NCBI GenBank assembly: GCA_934650975.1
Contig: CAKUFW010000108.1
Span: 1-5,219, forward strand
DNA: 5,219 bases
Direction: 5' to 3'
Source of the DNA: an uncultured Collinsella sp.
GTDB lineage: Bacteria > Actinomycetota > Coriobacteriia > Coriobacteriales > Coriobacteriaceae
Shown: piece after piece, positions 4,540 to 5,219 of the stretch
How positions within the stretch are numbered: position 1 is the first letter of the stretch
Layout: each line of letters begins with the position of its first letter
Translations under genes and position numbers: made by a program
Notes under the pieces: generated by a model
Databases searched by the model: none
The model's input: only the letters and a program-made list of their open reading frames with translations
What the model was told of the DNA's origin: nothing

Positions 4540-5219
4540 ATGCCGCTCTCCTTCGTCATCGCGCGCTACTTCGCCTACGCGTTCGCGGCGGTCGCCACGG
4601 CGTGGCTCGCCTCGTTCATGGTGCTCTCCGCGGCGATCAACGCGGGCTTCGTCTACGAGGCAAGCTGGGGGCCGGCCAATGCGCGCGAGGTCGCTGAGGG
4701 CCTGGCACGCGACGGCGTCTGCGGGCAGCAGGACGTGCCGACGGCGTACCGCTACCTCATCCTGAACAAGGACGGAAACGTGCTGATGACAGACCTCGAG
4801 AGCACGCGGCTCGAGGGCGCGACGGAAATGGCCCGTACGGCACTCGCCGCGGATCCGGGCACGGTGGAGATCGAGGGCGGGGGTTCGGGCCTCACCTACG
4901 CCGCGTTCCCGCTCAAGGGCGGCGGGGCCTGCGCACTTGTCAGCGAGTACCTGCCGCAGTGGGTCTCGCGCGACCTCGCCGGCCTGCTTCCCAACCCGCA
5001 GAACCTCATGCTCGTCGGCGCTGCGGCGGGAAGCGCGCTCGCGCTCGCGCTTTTGGCGCGCCGCGCGAGCCGCGTGATCTCGCGCAAGATGGCGCCGCTC
5101 GCGGAGGCGGCGGATCGCGTCGGCGCGGGGGAGCTCAACTTTGCGGTCGGCAGCACCAACGTGCGCGAGGTGAACGACGTCCTCGCCGCGATGGACGCCA
5201 TGCGGGCCTCCCTCGCCGA
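4540..5219 (+). CDS. Sensor histidine kinase, N-terminal part (runs off the right edge)
   Basis: Membrane sensor partner of the preceding regulator. The visible 226 residues show helix 1 (about 5-33), an extracytoplasmic domain of about 120 residues (34-153), helix 2 (155-173) and a HAMP linker (about 174-226) containing MAPLAEAADRVGAGELN. The dimerisation/phosphoacceptor and ATPase domains lie beyond the window. The outer domain carries YRYLILNKDGNVLMTD (70-85), a common feature of kinases beside LanFEG transporters, and only two cysteines, C61 and C131. The start is uncertain. ATG 4540 has GAGGT nine bases upstream; the in-frame GTG 4501 would overlap the regulator's stop by 13 bases and add a basic 13-residue leader. 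Co-transcription with the regulator is clear from the spacing. The ligand is unknown; a lantibiotic or other cationic peptide is the best guess from context. Confidence 0.88.
   Translation, partial: MPLSFVIARYFAYAFAAVATAWLASFMVLSAAINAGFVYEASWGPANAREVAEGLARDGVCGQQDVPTAYRYLILNKDGNVLMTDLESTRLEGATEMARTALAADPGTVEIEGGGSGLTYAAFPLKGGGACALVSEYLPQWVSRDLAGLLPNPQNLMLVGAAAGSALALALLARRASRVISRKMAPLAEAADRVGAGELNFAVGSTNVREVNDVLAAMDAMRASLA

Noticed and set aside
1..5219. CRISPR array, tRNA or rRNA gene, insertion sequence, attachment site
   Set aside because: No regularly spaced repeats, no cloverleaf or T-loop motif, no transposase or integrase, and no duplicated att-like core were seen.

Overview
The window looks like a piece of a chromosome from a moderate- to high-GC Actinomycetota, most likely a gut-type Coriobacteriia. 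That placement is an inference from gene style and base composition, not from a marker gene. It has two compositionally different parts. Positions 1 to about 950 are mixed to AT-leaning: hand counts give 39/60 G+C at 301-360, 30/60 at 541-600, 25/60 at 721-780 and 26/60 at 901-960. From about 1000 to the end the DNA is strongly GC-rich: 43/60 at 1441-1500, 49/60 at 2881-2940 and 46/60 at 4141-4200.

Layout. On the minus strand, running off the left edge, is a CDP-alcohol phosphatidyltransferase (PgsA/cardiolipin-synthase-like phospholipid enzyme). It starts at a GTG at 704 and has a good sigma-70-type promoter just upstream. A divergent intergenic region of about 400 bp (705-1100) follows. It carries a perfect 13-bp inverted repeat, a cluster of short palindromes and a strong 8-bp hairpin in the leader of the next operon. 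On the plus strand, five complete genes and one truncated gene are packed closely together: a LanF-type ABC ATPase (1101-1829), a LanE/MutE-type permease (1826-2596), a LanG/MutG-type permease (2596-3411), a small exported YxeA-family (DUF1093) protein (3404-3805), an OmpR/PhoB response regulator (3851-4513) and the N-terminal half of its sensor histidine kinase (4540 to the right edge).

How they work together. The ATPase and two different permeases make a LanFEG (NisFEG, SpaFEG, CprABC-like) exporter. Exporters of this type clear lantibiotics and related antimicrobial peptides from the membrane. The two-component pair next to it is the expected sensor and regulator of the exporter. A YxeA protein beside a peptide-responsive ABC transporter and two-component system recalls the yxdJK-yxdLM-yxeA locus of Bacillus subtilis. 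No lantibiotic precursor or modification gene is visible in the window. The simplest reading is a peptide sensing and resistance module, probably acquired horizontally as one GC-rich block inserted beside a housekeeping lipid gene. The first four genes overlap and are almost certainly co-transcribed and translationally coupled. The regulator-kinase pair has its own candidate promoter inside the end of the yxeA-like gene.
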